A DNA stretch of 64,000 nt, from positions 3,342,631 through 3,406,630 of the forward strand of contig OZ024790.1 of NCBI GenBank assembly GCA_964017065.1. The letters are read 5' to 3'. Shown here one piece after another: positions 22,841 to 34,756 of the stretch. The stretch comes from Haliclona indistincta (Eukaryota; Porifera; Demospongiae; Haplosclerida; Chalinidae). The stretch's first letter is position 1; each line of letters starts with the position of its first letter. The notes under the pieces are model-generated. The model was not told the DNA's origin, ran no database searches, and worked only from the letters and a program-made list of their open reading frames with translations. Both the position numbers and the translations under genes were made by a program.

Positions 22841-25828
22841 CTAGGAAGAAAAATTGCACCGCAAAGCAAGCACTGGAGTATTAGGCAACTCCCCATTAAA
22901 CAATACTGCCCCAGACAATCCTGGCAAAAATAGATGCTGAATTCTAGGTAGCTCCCAAACATCAACTACAAAGTCTGCGAAAAAATTGCTATCTGGACAT
23001 AACATGGGCCAAAATGGAGCTGAGAACCAGCATGGGACTACCAGTGTGCCTATAGCACCACACGCCTGAGCATGTCTAATTACTCTTGGAACCAGTGAGA
23101 TAGGTGGGCACCACCAGTTATTCTCGCCACCCCAGTGGGATGTGAATGCATCTATTGCTTCTGTGCTCGGGCTCCAATGTCGACTATTAAAACGAGGAAG
23201 CTGGGTGTTGTTACAACTAGCAAATCGGTCTACTGTATGTGGACCCCACACTTGTTGTAACACACTAAAAACTGCTGGGTTAAGTTTCCAATCATCATAA
23301 TCTAGAATTCTACTTAAGTAATCGGCTTGCTCATTGAGCTCTCGTGGAATCCACTCTGGCTCTAAGTGGATATGGTTGATCATAGACAGAGAAAACACCT
23401 CTAGAGCAACCTTCTGAAGGTGCTCCTTTCTGCTACCCACCTGGAGTATACGCACCACATTTTGGTTGTCTGTAAACCATCTTACACGTGAATCACGCAA
23501 CTTGGCTGCCATCGAGTGCAGCACTCGATAAACAGCAGTCAGCTCACGCCAGGTTGAGCTCTGTGCCGCTTCCTCTGGCGACCATTGCCCGAAAGCTGTG
23601 CTTGGACCATGCTCTACCATGTACCCACCAAAACCTGTGTCACTAGCATCAGAGTACACTACTCTAACAGCAGATGGAGCTCTCCAAAATGGATGAGCAT
23701 TAAAGTCAGATACTCTTTTCTCCCAAAAAATGAGCTCATACTCTGCTTCAGGGGAGAGCTGTAAACGATCACACCAACTACACCTAGCTTCGATCGTTGC
23801 ATACAAGCTGCGAGTCATGAAGCGAGTCAGAGGGCCAATCGCCAAGCCCATAGCTATTATTTTACCCACCACACTAGCTAGCAATCTAGCTGGGACCCAT
23901 CTCATGCCAATGGTCTGTTTCAACTGGCGTTTTAACAAAGTTATCTTCTCGGCAGGGACCTCGAGGTGCCCTACTGATGTATCAATCACAAATCCTAACC
24001 ACGACAACCTCTGTACAGGTGACCACTGCGATTTAACAGGATGGGTAACTAACCCTGCACTGCTAAGGGTCTTGCGAACAAAATCACTAGCTGTGAGTGC
24101 TGAATGCTTATCAGCAGCAACTGCCAGGCCGTCATCCAAATAGAGAACAATTCTAATGCCATTAGCACGCCAATATCGAACCAAAGGACGCAATAGCTTA
24201 GTAAAAACATAGCAAGCAGTTGACAACCCAAAGGGCAACACAGTGAACATGTAATAAGCCCCACCCCATTCAATGCCAAGAAACCTTTGGTGGGCTTCTG
24301 CTACATCCACATGATGATACCCTGACTTTAAATCAAACGAAAACATGTAATCATTACGTTCCAACAGTAACATAGCTGTTCGTAGATCCTCGTATTTGAA
24401 TTTTTGCTTCCACAAATATTTGTTCAGATACCGGAGATTGACCACTAACCTCAGCTTACCGGAGCTATTCTCTACCACAGACAGAGGACTACATATGTGA
24501 GGCTTCAGCTCTATTTGCTTGATGCACCCACCTACCAGTAATTCCTCTATACTAGTTTGGACAAATTCAGATCTAAAATAAGCCGACGGCTGATTTTTCT
24601 GCGATCGCACTGGTGGTTCCGATTTCAGCGGTAACACATAACCTGACTCAATGATAGATAAAACTGACTGTGGTGCAACAAGCTCTTCCTTCCAAAATGA
24701 AATATGCTCTTTAAGTCTACCTTTCACTGTAGGTATTACATTACTAACAGCCTCAGAGGTCACCTCTGCAGCACACATAATGTCATGTGACAGCAAAGTT
24801 ACCTCCTCTAGGTCACCCTGAGCAGCAACAACAACACCTTCAACAACATTGCTATCAACACCAATATCAGCGGCACACCCATCTGACAATACTTGTTTAC
24901 AACTACCAGGCACAACGACCATTCCCCCATGTATCCCTTGTACATGTGTACCATGTTGGTGAGATAACCCATTTGCCCCACCAGCTGCACCAAGTGCCTG
25001 ATCACAAGTGCTCAATACATACGACTCCCCTTCACTATGAACCTCTGAAGGTGCCTCTGACTCATCTACTGCAGGCATATGCATACCTGCTTTCTCACTA
25101 CTACCTGTACACACATTGTCTACATGCTCTGACTCCATACTACACACAAACCCAGTATCACTATGGACCTTCAGGGGAGGATACCAGACAGTCTTACTGC
25201 TGGAGGCTTGTGTCTTTGGGCAGTAGTTCTCCATCTGTCCGCAAGTGAAACACGGTTCCGGCATCTTGGGCGTGGATGGCTGAGCTGGAGCACGCCTCAC
25301 GAAGGGCAGAGCTGACGGGTGTGGCTGAAAGGTCTCCATAGCACTGGCTGAGCGCTTCGACGCCTTGCTCTTCTCGGCAGGTGCCTTCCTTTTGCGAGCA
25401 GCCTTTCGCTCCGCAGCCTTCTCCGCCTTCTCCATTCTTTTCTCATCATCGGAGTTGTCGGCTAACTCGTCAGCCTTATATTCGTTCACGACAGTCCAGC
25501 CTAGCTCTGACCGGTCCGCGATCTTAATGAGCTTTTGACGCTCGGCTATAGCTTCTCTACCTTTCTTTAGAGACTCCAGCGCTGACTTGATGTTACTTGC
25601 TGATGGTATAGTGGCGCTGAAGCCTCCAGACTGCAACTCGACTTCAGCTTCTCGCATTGCGTCGTCTACATTCACATTGACCTTACTCTGCTCCTCGTGG
25701 GACTTCTTTTTAAATACGTATCTAGGCTCCTGCCGAGCTCTTCTAGCTGCTGTTGCAGCCACCTTATCCTGACCTTCTCGCAACTCTTTCCTGAATTCCT
25801 CCAATTTCTCATCCAGCTTCTGCATCAT
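22841..25828 (-). CDS. DIRS gag-RT-RNase H polyprotein, copy 2
   Basis: 995 residues, same motifs as copy 1 (YLDD, SDAS, RELTA, FTDNQ, ADYLSR). One visible substitution in the N-terminal part, Ser to Phe at residue 70 (base near 25620). Confidence 0.9.
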   Translation of the reverse strand: MMQKLDEKLEEFRKELREGQDKVAATAARRARQEPRYVFKKKSHEEQSKVNVNVDDAMREAEVELQSGGFSATIPSASNIKSALESLKKGREAIAERQKLIKIADRSELGWTVVNEYKADELADNSDDEKRMEKAEKAAERKAARKRKAPAEKSKASKRSASAMETFQPHPSALPFVRRAPAQPSTPKMPEPCFTCGQMENYCPKTQASSSKTVWYPPLKVHSDTGFVCSMESEHVDNVCTGSSEKAGMHMPAVDESEAPSEVHSEGESYVLSTCDQALGAAGGANGLSHQHGTHVQGIHGGMVVVPGSCKQVLSDGCAADIGVDSNVVEGVVVAAQGDLEEVTLLSHDIMCAAEVTSEAVSNVIPTVKGRLKEHISFWKEELVAPQSVLSIIESGYVLPLKSEPPVRSQKNQPSAYFRSEFVQTSIEELLVGGCIKQIELKPHICSPLSVVENSSGKLRLVVNLRYLNKYLWKQKFKYEDLRTAMLLLERNDYMFSFDLKSGYHHVDVAEAHQRFLGIEWGGAYYMFTVLPFGLSTACYVFTKLLRPLVRYWRANGIRIVLYLDDGLAVAADKHSALTASDFVRKTLSSAGLVTHPVKSQWSPVQRLSWLGFVIDTSVGHLEVPAEKITLLKRQLKQTIGMRWVPARLLASVVGKIIAMGLAIGPLTRFMTRSLYATIEARCSWCDRLQLSPEAEYELIFWEKRVSDFNAHPFWRAPSAVRVVYSDASDTGFGGYMVEHGPSTAFGQWSPEEAAQSSTWRELTAVYRVLHSMAAKLRDSRVRWFTDNQNVVRILQVGSRKEHLQKVALEVFSLSMINHIHLEPEWIPRELNEQADYLSRILDYDDWKLNPAVFSVLQQVWGPHTVDRFASCNNTQLPRFNSRHWSPSTEAIDAFTSHWGGENNWWCPPISLVPRVIRHAQACGAIGTLVVPCWFSAPFWPMLCPDSNFFADFVVDVWELPRIQHLFLPGLSGAVLFNGELPNTPVLALRCNFSS

Positions 25829-25833
25829 CTTTT

Positions 25834-27625
25834 GTCCTTCACAACCTTCTCCTCATTGGGCTGAGTGACTGACCATAGATAGTTTAACGCGTAGAGGGAT
25901 GGGAAACTTAAATTATTCCTCAATACAAATGTATTACGTGACGTCACGCGGGCTGTCCATACGCGCGTTGTCGAGACTCGAGCGGACCACAATGGCAACT
26001 CGTGGCAGCTAACTAAGTTTCTCGGCTTTACAGCGTCTTGGATCGTCCTGGATCACCTGCGCACACAAAACTAGTGCCCTGCTAAGTTTTTTAGCCATGG
26101 AAGTTGCTACTGTACAAGAAACTATCACAGTACCCAAGTAAGCAAGGAAGCCACTCCATTTTTTCATTGGAACACATTCGTAGCCTGGACAAGTGTTTTT
26201 TGGCCTTGCCAATTGTATTTTCTGTTTCTCACAAACACTCAGAGTGTATTAAGCTAGGTTATATGTTTACATTTAGTTCGCTATGCCTGCCAAATGCTTG
26301 AACTAATCTTTACCATAGGCTATATTCTGTACGCATTCACGCACAAACTATAAAAGTTGCTTATATCACATAATATTTTTTAGAGAGCCAATGCATGTGG
26401 TCTTGTACTAAGCCCATTGAAATTCTTCTCACTCGAAGAAGTAATGGATAAAACTTGTTCAAACATTTGCTTAATCGTATTCATCAGTACCACTATGCCT
26501 ACAGCTATACTTTTTTCTTGATAGAGGACACAAACACAGAAGTAAGACAGGGAAAGGAGAAAAGAGTGAACATAGAATTGGAGTGTACATGTATTCATTG
26601 TAAGAAAAAGTCATCTGTTGTCCAGGCACGTTGTTATAATTACCGTTCTTATTCCTGCACATGCATTATAGGAAGAAATTGAAATCTCTGTAGACTCCAG
26701 TGCTAACCTAAATGGCCAGGTATACTGTGTGTTTTTCTTAGTTTCACTTGTTCCTGTATACTTACATGTATAGGAATATAACTCTACCAGCCCGCTATCA
26801 GAATCAACCATCCTAGTAACCATCATCATCAGCCTCAGTAAATGATAAACTTGACGATCAACTCTCTGGTGACACCAGCACCAACTTATGTGGGCAGTTA
26901 TTGCTCAATATTTGTTCTTGTACATTTAGGAATATAACTCTACCTGCCAATTGCAATCAGAATCAACCGATACCAGCATCATCATCATCAACAGTGAAAG
27001 ATCAAGTAGGGTGGACAGATGTCTCTGGTGATAGTCGAGATCTTAGACTCCGAGGCTGTGTCGTGACTCACCAAGAGGCTGCAGATGCACCATGCCCTTT
27101 AGTTATAACCCATTCAGTAGTTGTTGTTCAGTAATAATATTCAGTAATAATTTCCTCTTCTGGTAGCTGATAATTTGTATCTATTGGTGCTATCTATCCA
27201 TGTTGCAAATGCTTTTCTTAATGCTAGCACTAAATCACTCAATTTTTCGTTTTCACTGCATTCTCTAAGAATATTGGCGGTGGCTAAAACACTGATAGTA
27301 ACTGGAGTTTTCTCCTTCATCTCGCAAATCTCTTCAAATGTTATTGCATCTAAAGCGAGCTTCCATTTTGCGTCATTTTGATGAATATTAAGTACACGGG
27401 TGACGTCACTTCCGACAACACGCGTTGTACCACTGAATAATTAAAGTTTCCCATCCCTCTACGCGTTAAAATATCTATGGACTGACAGACAAGAGGTTGA
27501 CACTAAAAGGTGTGAAAATTACCACTTTCCTCGGCAATGTCGGGTGTGTTACCAGTCTCAGGCACTCTACAGGCGCTCTTTGCCTGCACGGCGGCCTATT
27601 CGTCAGCTCCTCTCGCGCGCTTCAT
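25834..27625 (-). pseudogene. Raver-like 5' fragment, unit 3
   Basis: Exon 1 is 27625-27523 with the same TAG at codon 10 (27596-27598). The first part of exon 2 is 25868-25834, cut at the tandem junction. Intron 1 holds the TIR element. Confidence 0.7.
25874..27479. mobile_element. 1606-bp TIR DNA transposon, unit 3
   Basis: Third tandem copy of the element at 4423, with the same GACTGAC flanks. Confidence 0.85.
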
Positions 27626-27783
27626 GTTCTAACTGAGAAACTGCTTCTCTCAACGCTCTCCAGAATGCGCCTCAATTTTGAATCACAGCTGATTTGTCAC
27701 GTGGGTACTACATCACGTGATCACCACTGACACGTGAGCTAATCAACATTCCGCGGTCAAAACCGCGATCGTGTTTTGCAGCC
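27626..27783. promoter_or_regulatory. Divergent Raver/NLR promoter, unit 3
   Basis: Same three CACGTG boxes (27698, 27714, 27731) and inverted repeat as in unit 1. Confidence 0.6.
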
Positions 27784-30700
27784 ATGGCATGTTTTCCTGG
27801 CTCTGATGTTGACATGAACAAGCCGTGTTCGGAGAGGCATTTAGCTAAAATTGCTATTTCAATTTCAGTCGACTGGAGAGAGATATCACCATTCCTCGAT
27901 CTAACGGAAGCAGATGAACGAGAAATACTCGGAGCCATCCCTCCCCTTTCAGTACGCTCACAGAAAATAGCAATGCTGAGACTTTGGAAGAAAAGACAAG
28001 GAAAAAATGCCACATACGAGCGACTGTGTCAAGTCTTTAGTGATTGTGAAATGTCTGATCTTGTTGAAAATGTTCAAAAACTGCTGACAGGGAGTAGCAA
28101 CAGCTCAGTACATGAGGAATGTGAGTAATTGAATTAAATAATATTATTGTAGCTATGATAATAATTTATTTCAATTTTCAGGTCCCTCATCCAACCAATC
28201 TCCTCATCCTAATCCGGCACTCAGCTCTTATGCGTCCTATCTCAGAGAATTGTACACGTCTATGTCCCAAAGCCACACCTCCCAACATTGGACCCATCTC
28301 CCACGATGTGAGTTCATACAACTAGCAATGATTAAAAATAAGATGATACGACGCGGAGGACCTGAAGAGGAAATGATCAGACTAGCACAGCAAGGAAACG
28401 TTGAAACGATTCTTCGTCATAAAGAATCTATTAACTTAGTTGACCTCTTCCCATCCCCACAGCAGTCACCAAATCCGCCATCATCACCACAAGGTAGAAT
28501 ATGTCTTATTGAAGGAGCCCCAGGAGGAGGAAAGAGCACCTTTGCTCTCCACATCTGCCATCAATGGGCGCAGGGTGCTTCTTGGTTAGCTCGATTTGAT
28601 GTGGTTATACTTGCTTACTTGCGTGACGAAGCCATCCAAAATGCGACCAGTTTAGCTGAAATACTACCAGCTCGTGATATAGAAATGTGTCAAAGTAATT
28701 CCTCTCATTTACAAGCTACTGATGGAAAGAATGTTTTGTTTGTTTTTGATGGATGGGATGAGTTTCCCAAAAATTTGATGAAAGACTCGCTCGTCTCCAC
28801 TATACTTCGACAGCCACATAAAGTTTCTCTTCATCAAAGTACTGTACTGATCACCTCTCGACCAGTGGCCTCAGGAAACCTGCTCAACATAGCTGATCGA
28901 CGAGTGGAGATCCTGGGATTTACTCAACAACAGATCCGTGAATACATAGAGAAAGCTCTTGAAGGCAACAGTGCTCACATTCAGCAACTTGTCCTGCATC
29001 TTGAACAACACCCAGTTATAGAAGGTTATTGCTATATACCACTTCATTTAGCAATACTTGTGCACATATTTCTTACAATGAAGGGAGCCTTACCTACCAC
29101 ACATCACGAACTATTCTGCTCTCTTATACTCTGCTGCATAGTCCGAGAACAAGAAACACATGAACCCGACACAATATTACCAATAATGTCCTCATTAGAC
29201 GATCTTCCTGATGATCTTAAGTCTAAACTGAACAACCTTAGCTTATTAGCATACAATGGAGTAATGGAAGGAAAAATCATTTTTTATTTTAAAGACTTGC
29301 AATCATCTGATCTGCCTACCAATCTTCCTTCTTTAGGGCTTCTTCAGACAACTGAGGGGTTCGCACTGTGTAGTAAATCACTTTCTTATAACTTTCTTCA
29401 TCTCTCAGTTCAAGAGCTTCTTGCTGCTTATCATATTTCACAGATGGATTCTAGTGAACAGGTCAAAGTGTTTCAGAAATTATTCGGAAGTGCTCGTTTT
29501 CAAGCCGTTCTACAGTACTATTGTGGCTTCACAAAATTAAATAATCCAGAAATACAACAATTCATATCTTCATATCATAGTAATATGACTGTACTTCATG
29601 AATTTTTACCCATACTTAAATGCTTTTTCGAAGCAAAACAGCCGTCTTTATCCCAGTTAGTTGATCCTAATAACTTATTGAACATTGGGACATACAGGCC
29701 TGATGAACACATCATATATGAAACACTTATTACTTATGATAAAATGACTCCAGTTGATTATCTTGCAGTTGGATATTTAATTGTCTCATTCCTGTCCACA
29801 TGTGGTCATGGGTCTAACACTAATACACCTACTTTGTATCTTAGAATAGATGAACCCATTGACGATCATTGTTTAAAGCTACTGCTAGATGAACTCTCAA
29901 AGAATCCTATTGAAGGATTGCCAACATTACCTGGTGCTTTGTCAGAAAAATTGGTGTTGAAGCTGATGCATATGGCACATATCAATATAGCGGGATTTAA
30001 GTATTTAGCATCTTATCTCAAAACATTTCCTTTAATCGGTGAAGTTACATTGGTTCCTACAAAAAATGTGGTTGTTCCGAATGAATTTATTGTTGAAATG
30101 CTGCATACGAACAATTCTATAACCAAACTCAGTATACAAGATAACTCATGCCAATTCACTAACTCGTTAACCATTAAATGTGCTCATCTGAACAAGCCAC
30201 TTACAGAACTTCATCTATCTTCACTGTCAGATAAACTGCTACACATCATTATCACTCATCTTCAATACAATACTACTCTGGTCAAGTTAACCATAAGCAA
30301 AACTCAGTCTGATATGACAGTGGAAACTGCTAGGGCTCTCACTATGATGCTTGAAGTAAACAAATCTCTTACGCATCTTGTTGTTTCGCACTCAATGTAT
30401 TTCTCAGACAATGAGGCTTATTGTGTTTTCAAAGGTCTTCAACACAACACTACTCTTATCAGCCTGGACCTGAGCAATTGTGTTATAACTGCTGCAGATC
30501 CAGAAATCATTAAGTCACTCATGCTTCAGGAAAACGGTTCTCTTACTCACTTAAATCTTTCAGGAAACATTTGTTTTTCAAACTCAGGAGCTCGATGCAT
30601 TTTCGAAAGCCTCCAATACAATAGCACTCTAGTCTACTTAAATCTTGGTGGGACAAGTATAACAGCTAATGATCCAGACACCGCTAAGTCTCTCACTAAA

Positions 30701-31084
30701 ATGCTTCAAGTGAACAAGTCACTTACACATCTTGACCTATCGTGTAAAGACACTATACCTGCTAACCGTATTATCTCACTCATCTTTTCTGCACTCGAAC
30801 ACAACACCAATGTACTTCACTTAGTCCTCCGTCATAGAGAAATTTCGAAAGATGATGCAAAATGCATTGCTCAGGCACTGAAATCAAATCAATCGCTGCT
30901 AACAATTGATATCTCAGATGCTTATATTAGTCGTATTGATATTATTCTTGCTGCACTCAAGTTCAACACCAAGTTGAAAACTATGTGCATTTCCTACAAC
31001 TCGGCTGCTGATGTTGCTGTTGAAGATTTGCAGAGAGCAAGAAAAGAGAGTGGATTGCCTCCTATTGCCATCGTACTTCATTAG
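27784..31084 (+). CDS. NOD-like receptor, Death-NACHT-LRR, copy 3
   Basis: Exons 27784-28120 and 28182-31084 give 1079 residues in one frame. It has the same domains as copy 1: Death, NACHT with GAPGGGKST and LFVFDGWDE, and LRRs. It differs from copy 1 near 30979 (Met for Leu in KLKTMCIS) and near 31067 (Ala for Val in PPIAIVLH). Unlike copies 1 and 2, its 3' flank continues without a DIRS insertion. Confidence 0.92.
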
Positions 31085-31884
31085 TCCCCTGGCCCCAAAA
31101 ACAAATCGTCAACTGAAGAAGCAATCTTAAGTAGACTGGGAATATGGTAACTTTATTTTTCCATAATACATCAGCATTGAAAATATAAAGCCTATACAAT
31201 ACAGTACAAGACACTATAGCTACATTTTATCATCATTGTAATTTTCAGTCAATCTTTCAAACATTTTCAGTTGAGGTACAAACATCATTACATGCATCAA
31301 TCACATGATTTTGTGACAGATATAGATTATAATTTGTCAATTCTTCGATCGAGGGGTTACCTAACTTACCTGTGCATGCTGCAATCATCTTCATTATTAT
31401 GTACTGAGTAGTATAGCTTGTATATCTTTAATCTTTACTCTTAGGTTTCTAGTTGCAAGTGGTCTCAGTAAACTTTCAAACATCGACAATATTTTTTTAT
31501 AATGGTTATACAACTGCAATAAATAAATATAATTATACTAGCTAGCAATAAGTGACAAAGTGCACAATAATAAAAGTTCAAGGCCCACAATTGCAAGTTC
31601 CGAGGACAGAAGTAGCATTGCTTCGTTGTACAGACACAGATGAGGATCGAGGCCCTGTAGTCTTCTAACTGGCGTCAGTATGAAGATTCTTGATGTAATT
31701 CAGAGTGCGAGCACCAAAACTGCTGGTGAAGAGAGAGAAAGGCAATAAAGAGAGAAATGTCCTCCAGTATAGTTGATGGTAAGATGTCTGGTTAGAGACT
31801 TTTCCCTGCTACTGTACATGTACAAATGTATTCTCTTGTGATTGTACTTGACATTGACATTGAAACTACCAAAATCACTTACAA
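31085..31884. other. NLR 3' flank with empty DIRS and Helitron sites
   Basis: Homologous to 1717-2866 without the Helitron-like insert (junction near 31528) and to 9634-9856 without the DIRS element (junction at 31307). On minus, near 31680-31730, GARTLNYIKNLHTDAS then stop may be a last Raver exon. Confidence 0.5.
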
Positions 31885-32321
31885 TGTGAAGTCATTTCTC
31901 AGTCTGTCATTGTCACTCGTTCCCTTGGGCAGCTTGTCCACGAACAGGGTACATGATTGAAGATACTCACAGGTCTGCATACCATTGTCTGCACATTCAA
32001 CACGAAGGCTACGCAGCCCAAATACTTTAGTCACCATCTTTTGCTTCGCTTGAAGTGCCTCGTCTCTTTTTGCACAAAATCATATCCCTTGATTCTCCCA
32101 GTAATAGTGCTGTACACGATAAAACTACGCAAGATTTCCCCACAAGGAGCAAAACAGTTCTTTTAGACGCTGATTGGAGTAAGATAGAGGTATAATGCCC
32201 ACAAACAGGAATGAGTCTGGGTGACCGAAGGAGGCAGAAATACGACCAGAGCCATATTTTAATCCATTGAGCTTCTGAATGGCTACTTTAGCTTGAGGCA
32301 CATCAGGAAGCAACAGCTTCA
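31885..32321 (-). pseudogene. Raver-like fragment, copy C (RRM2 exon only)
   Basis: It matches Raver exon 4 from the acceptor GCTGTAG at 32322 downward: VKLLLPDVPQAKVAIQKL, then SFLFVGIIPLSYSNQRL, then an extra base near 32153 shifts the frame before RNP1, the same defect as in copy A. Exons 1-3 are absent; the purine-rich tract and a transposon replace them. Confidence 0.65.
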
Positions 32322-32324
32322 CTA

Positions 32325-32330
<6 letters not shown>

Positions 32331-32390
<60 letters not shown>

Positions 32391-32600
32391 AGGGGAGGGG
32401 AGGGGAGGGGAGGGGAGGGGAGGGGAGGGGAGGGGAGAGAGAATGAGGGAGTGGGAGGGAGGGAGATACAGAGAGAAAGATATAGAGAGAGGGTGAGGGA
32501 GGGAGAGAAGGAGAGAGGGGAAAAGGGAAAGAATGGAGAAAGGAGAGAGAGAGAGAGTGAGCGAGGAAGAGGAAGGGTGGGAGAAAAGGAGAAGCAAAAC
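32331..32600. repeat. Purine-only microsatellite, (GA)n then (GGGGA)n
   Basis: Same position as the (GA)n of copy A, next to the Raver exon 4 acceptor. The central GGGGA repeats (about 32390-32437) could form a G-quadruplex or triplex. Long open frames here are artefacts. Confidence 0.9.
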
Positions 32601-32753
32601 AAAAGAAAGGTGTGGTAATTGCCAATGATTGCCGAGCGCCTTAGCGCGAGGCATGTAATCGCGGAGTACTGTGTCGAAATTGTATGTTTGTATATATGTA
32701 TATAAACCATAATGATATTCATACTCCATACATTTTGATTTAGACAGCAGGTT

Positions 32754-32802
32754 GTATATTTCGTATATACACCTGCTGACAGGTGTATATACGAATATAT
32801 AC
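32754..32802. repeat. Hairpin with 21-bp arms
   Basis: Arms 32754-32774 and 32781-32802 pair around the loop GCTGAC with one bulged base; AT-rich, with CACCT/AGGTG at the loop side. Confidence 0.8.
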
Positions 32803-32980
32803 ACCTCTGGACAAGAATATGAGTGAACATCAAGTTGCAATTTGTTTTTTTTCTGCTTTTAGAGGCACGAAGCACCGGAATTACTAAAGGACCGACATGC
32901 AGTGCCACGGTGGTCTCTAGCTCTCGTCTAGTCGTCTGCAGTACGACGTAGAAGCACACGCTGACCTGGCAACGCTCGGT

Positions 32981-33040
32981 CGGTTCCTACGTCTAGACAA
33001 TCACCACAAACGGTTCCTACGTCTAGACAATCACCACAAA
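32981..33040. repeat. Perfect 30-bp tandem duplication
   Basis: Two head-to-tail copies of a 30-bp unit beginning CGGTTCCTACGTCTAGAC. Confidence 0.95.
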
Positions 33041-33368
33041 CCTTAGATCGTTCCTCTCAGTACTAGCACACCTCGAGCAAGACAACTGAAATCGACATTA
33101 GCGTCTTCGAGCAAGCCTTACACTAGCGATAGGTGGCTTCAACAAAACTAAGGCATCTAAACTAAAACTACTGCTACCTGAAACGCTAACTAAAGGAGTA
33201 CAACGCCTGTAGACACCACAGCAGAGAGATGTAAGCGGATCCCTAGCTGCTCCAAATCGCCACCATATTTTCATGCTGAGCATGTGCTGACCTACTGCGC
33301 ATGCTCAGTAAATGAAACAAAATGGCGGACGACTAGTAGCGCACGAATCTCAGTACGAATTATATCTC

Positions 33369-33425
33369 ATATAGCATGATTCATCGGCCTATATACTGTA
33401 TATAGACCTCTGAATCATGCTATAT
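33369..33425. repeat. Two-part hairpin
   Basis: Outer arms ATATAGCATGATTCA (33369-33383) and its complement (33411-33425), and an inner stem CTATATA/TATATAG around CTG. It may be the end of a small foldback element. Confidence 0.75.
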
Positions 33426-33592
33426 CATATACATATATATATATGTCACGCTTAGGAATGCAATCAGTCCATATGGCGAGGCCCATACTGTAGTATTGTA
33501 TGCGAGGGCCACGAGGGCAGCAATTGCAATTGCCCCGGGATTGCACGTTCTTTCATAACTACTCGACGTTCTTTCATAACTCGACTACAAAA

Positions 33593-33890
33593 TGGACGAT
33601 TCGCCTTCCCATCTCGCTTTCCATGCACCGCCCTCATCAGCGATACTGTGACTGATGCTGCAGCAAGAACCAGGGCTTTGGCGCGGGAGGGGAAGCGCAG
33701 ACAGCGTGAACTTGAAGAGAGACACCACTGCTACTCGGTAAAAACATAATCCCGCGCTGTATTTACTCTCCATTACAAATAATAGAGCAAACAGACTTTC
33801 ACACCTTCGAATTCGTGAAAGGGCTAACAAAAGACTGTCTACAGAAACTGAAGAACAGGTTATGATTCTTGACTCAATGCTAAGACATTT
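33593..33890 (+). pseudogene. Helitron-like N-terminal protein remnant
   Basis: It starts ATGGACGAT like the frame at 2241, but a TGA follows after 19 codons. Downstream in other frames read RTRALAREGKRRQRELEE and, after a possible 50-nt intron, RANRLSHLRIRERANKRLS. Such basic RERAN-type repeats occur near the N-termini of Helitron proteins; this link is inference. Confidence 0.4.
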
Positions 33891-34030
33891 CATGCTTATG
33901 ACTCCTCCTTTTTCCCAGACACTGTTAAACTATGGAACCTGCTGATCATGAGATTGTCCCTGCAGCAGATTGTCTCCGCTTCATCCCTCTCTGTTTTCAA
34001 GAGAGATATTTGTGGCTATCGATCTAATTT
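33891..34030 (+). pseudogene. LINE reverse transcriptase tail remnant
   Basis: One frame reads DSSFFPDTVKLWNLL and a shifted frame reads SLSVFKRDICGYRSN then stop. The pattern FFP-TV-LWN-LP ... S-FK is the usual C-terminal tail of non-LTR retrotransposon ORF2. Frame-broken and lacking the RT core. Confidence 0.5.
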
Positions 34031-34671
34031 AATCTAGTAACTTATGTTGTTTGTCTTTTCTTTTGGTTGGTACCATGCATTATTATTATTAATGAATTTT
34101 ATTTCCGTGCGAGGCAAATACATGCTGTAAGTATACCTAGTAAAATAATTATTAAGCAAATTGTTATGCTTGACTGTACTAAAATCGGCATTAAAAGTTG
34201 TAGGATACCTGACAGAAGTTGACAGTCCCATATCTGGTGAACACATTTCTCAGTCTATTATTGTCACTCGTTCCCTTGGACAGCTTGTCCACGAACAGGG
34301 TACATGATTGAAGATCCTCACACGTCTGCAAAGTCAACACGAAGGCTACGCAGTCCAACTACTTTAGTCGCCATCTTTTGCTTCGCTAAAAGTGCCTCGT
34401 CTCTTTTTGCAAACTCTACAAAACCATATCCCTTGATTCTCCCAGTAATAGTGCTGTACACGATAAAACTACGCAAGATTTCCCCACAAGGAGCAAATAG
34501 TTCTTTTAGACGCTGATTGGAGTAAGATAGAGGTATATTGCCCACAAACAGGAATGAGTCTGGGTGACCGAAGGAGGCAGAAATATGACCAGAGCCATAT
34601 TTTAATCCGTTGAGTTTCTGAATGGCCTCTTTAGCTTGAGGCACATCAGGAAACAACAGCTTCACTACAGC

Positions 34672-34698
34672 ACGGAGAGAGGGAGGGAGGGAGGGAGG

Positions 34699-34753
<55 letters not shown>
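34672..34753. repeat. GGGA/GA microsatellite in Raver copy D
   Basis: About 80 bp, purine-only, directly upstream (on minus) of the exon 4 acceptor; the short counterpart of the 290-bp tract in copy A. Confidence 0.9.

Positions 34754-34756
<3 letters not shown>

Larger units (their letters stand above)
20583..25833 (-). mobile_element. DIRS/Ngaro-type retrotransposon, copy 2
   Basis: Same structure and truncation as at 9857-15107; it arose as part of the tandem unit. The junction with unit 3 is at 25833/25834. Confidence 0.85.
4383..31307. repeat. Tandem segmental duplication, period about 10,725 bp, 2.5 copies
   Basis: Unit 1 is 4383-15107, unit 2 15108-25833, unit 3 25834-31307 (partial). 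The start GTCCTTCACAACC (Raver exon 2) recurs at each junction. Units differ at very few places that I can point to: near 5303/16028 (C/T), near 9528 (T in unit 1, A in units 2 and 3), near 14897/25620 (G/A), near 31067 (C in unit 3, T in the others), and one inserted T in unit 2 near 17525. Such identity means a very recent event or an assembly artefact. Confidence 0.95.
32628..34140 (+). mobile_element. Longer Helitron-like copy with nested sequences
   Basis: It starts with the same ATTGCCGAGCGCC block as 2076 and ends with the same CGAGGCAAATACATGCTG...CTAG before a T. In between are two hairpins, a 30-bp tandem repeat, a frame-broken homolog of the 44-residue reading frame, and a LINE-like tail. 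The 5'-TC end is not preserved, so this copy is rearranged. Confidence 0.5.
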
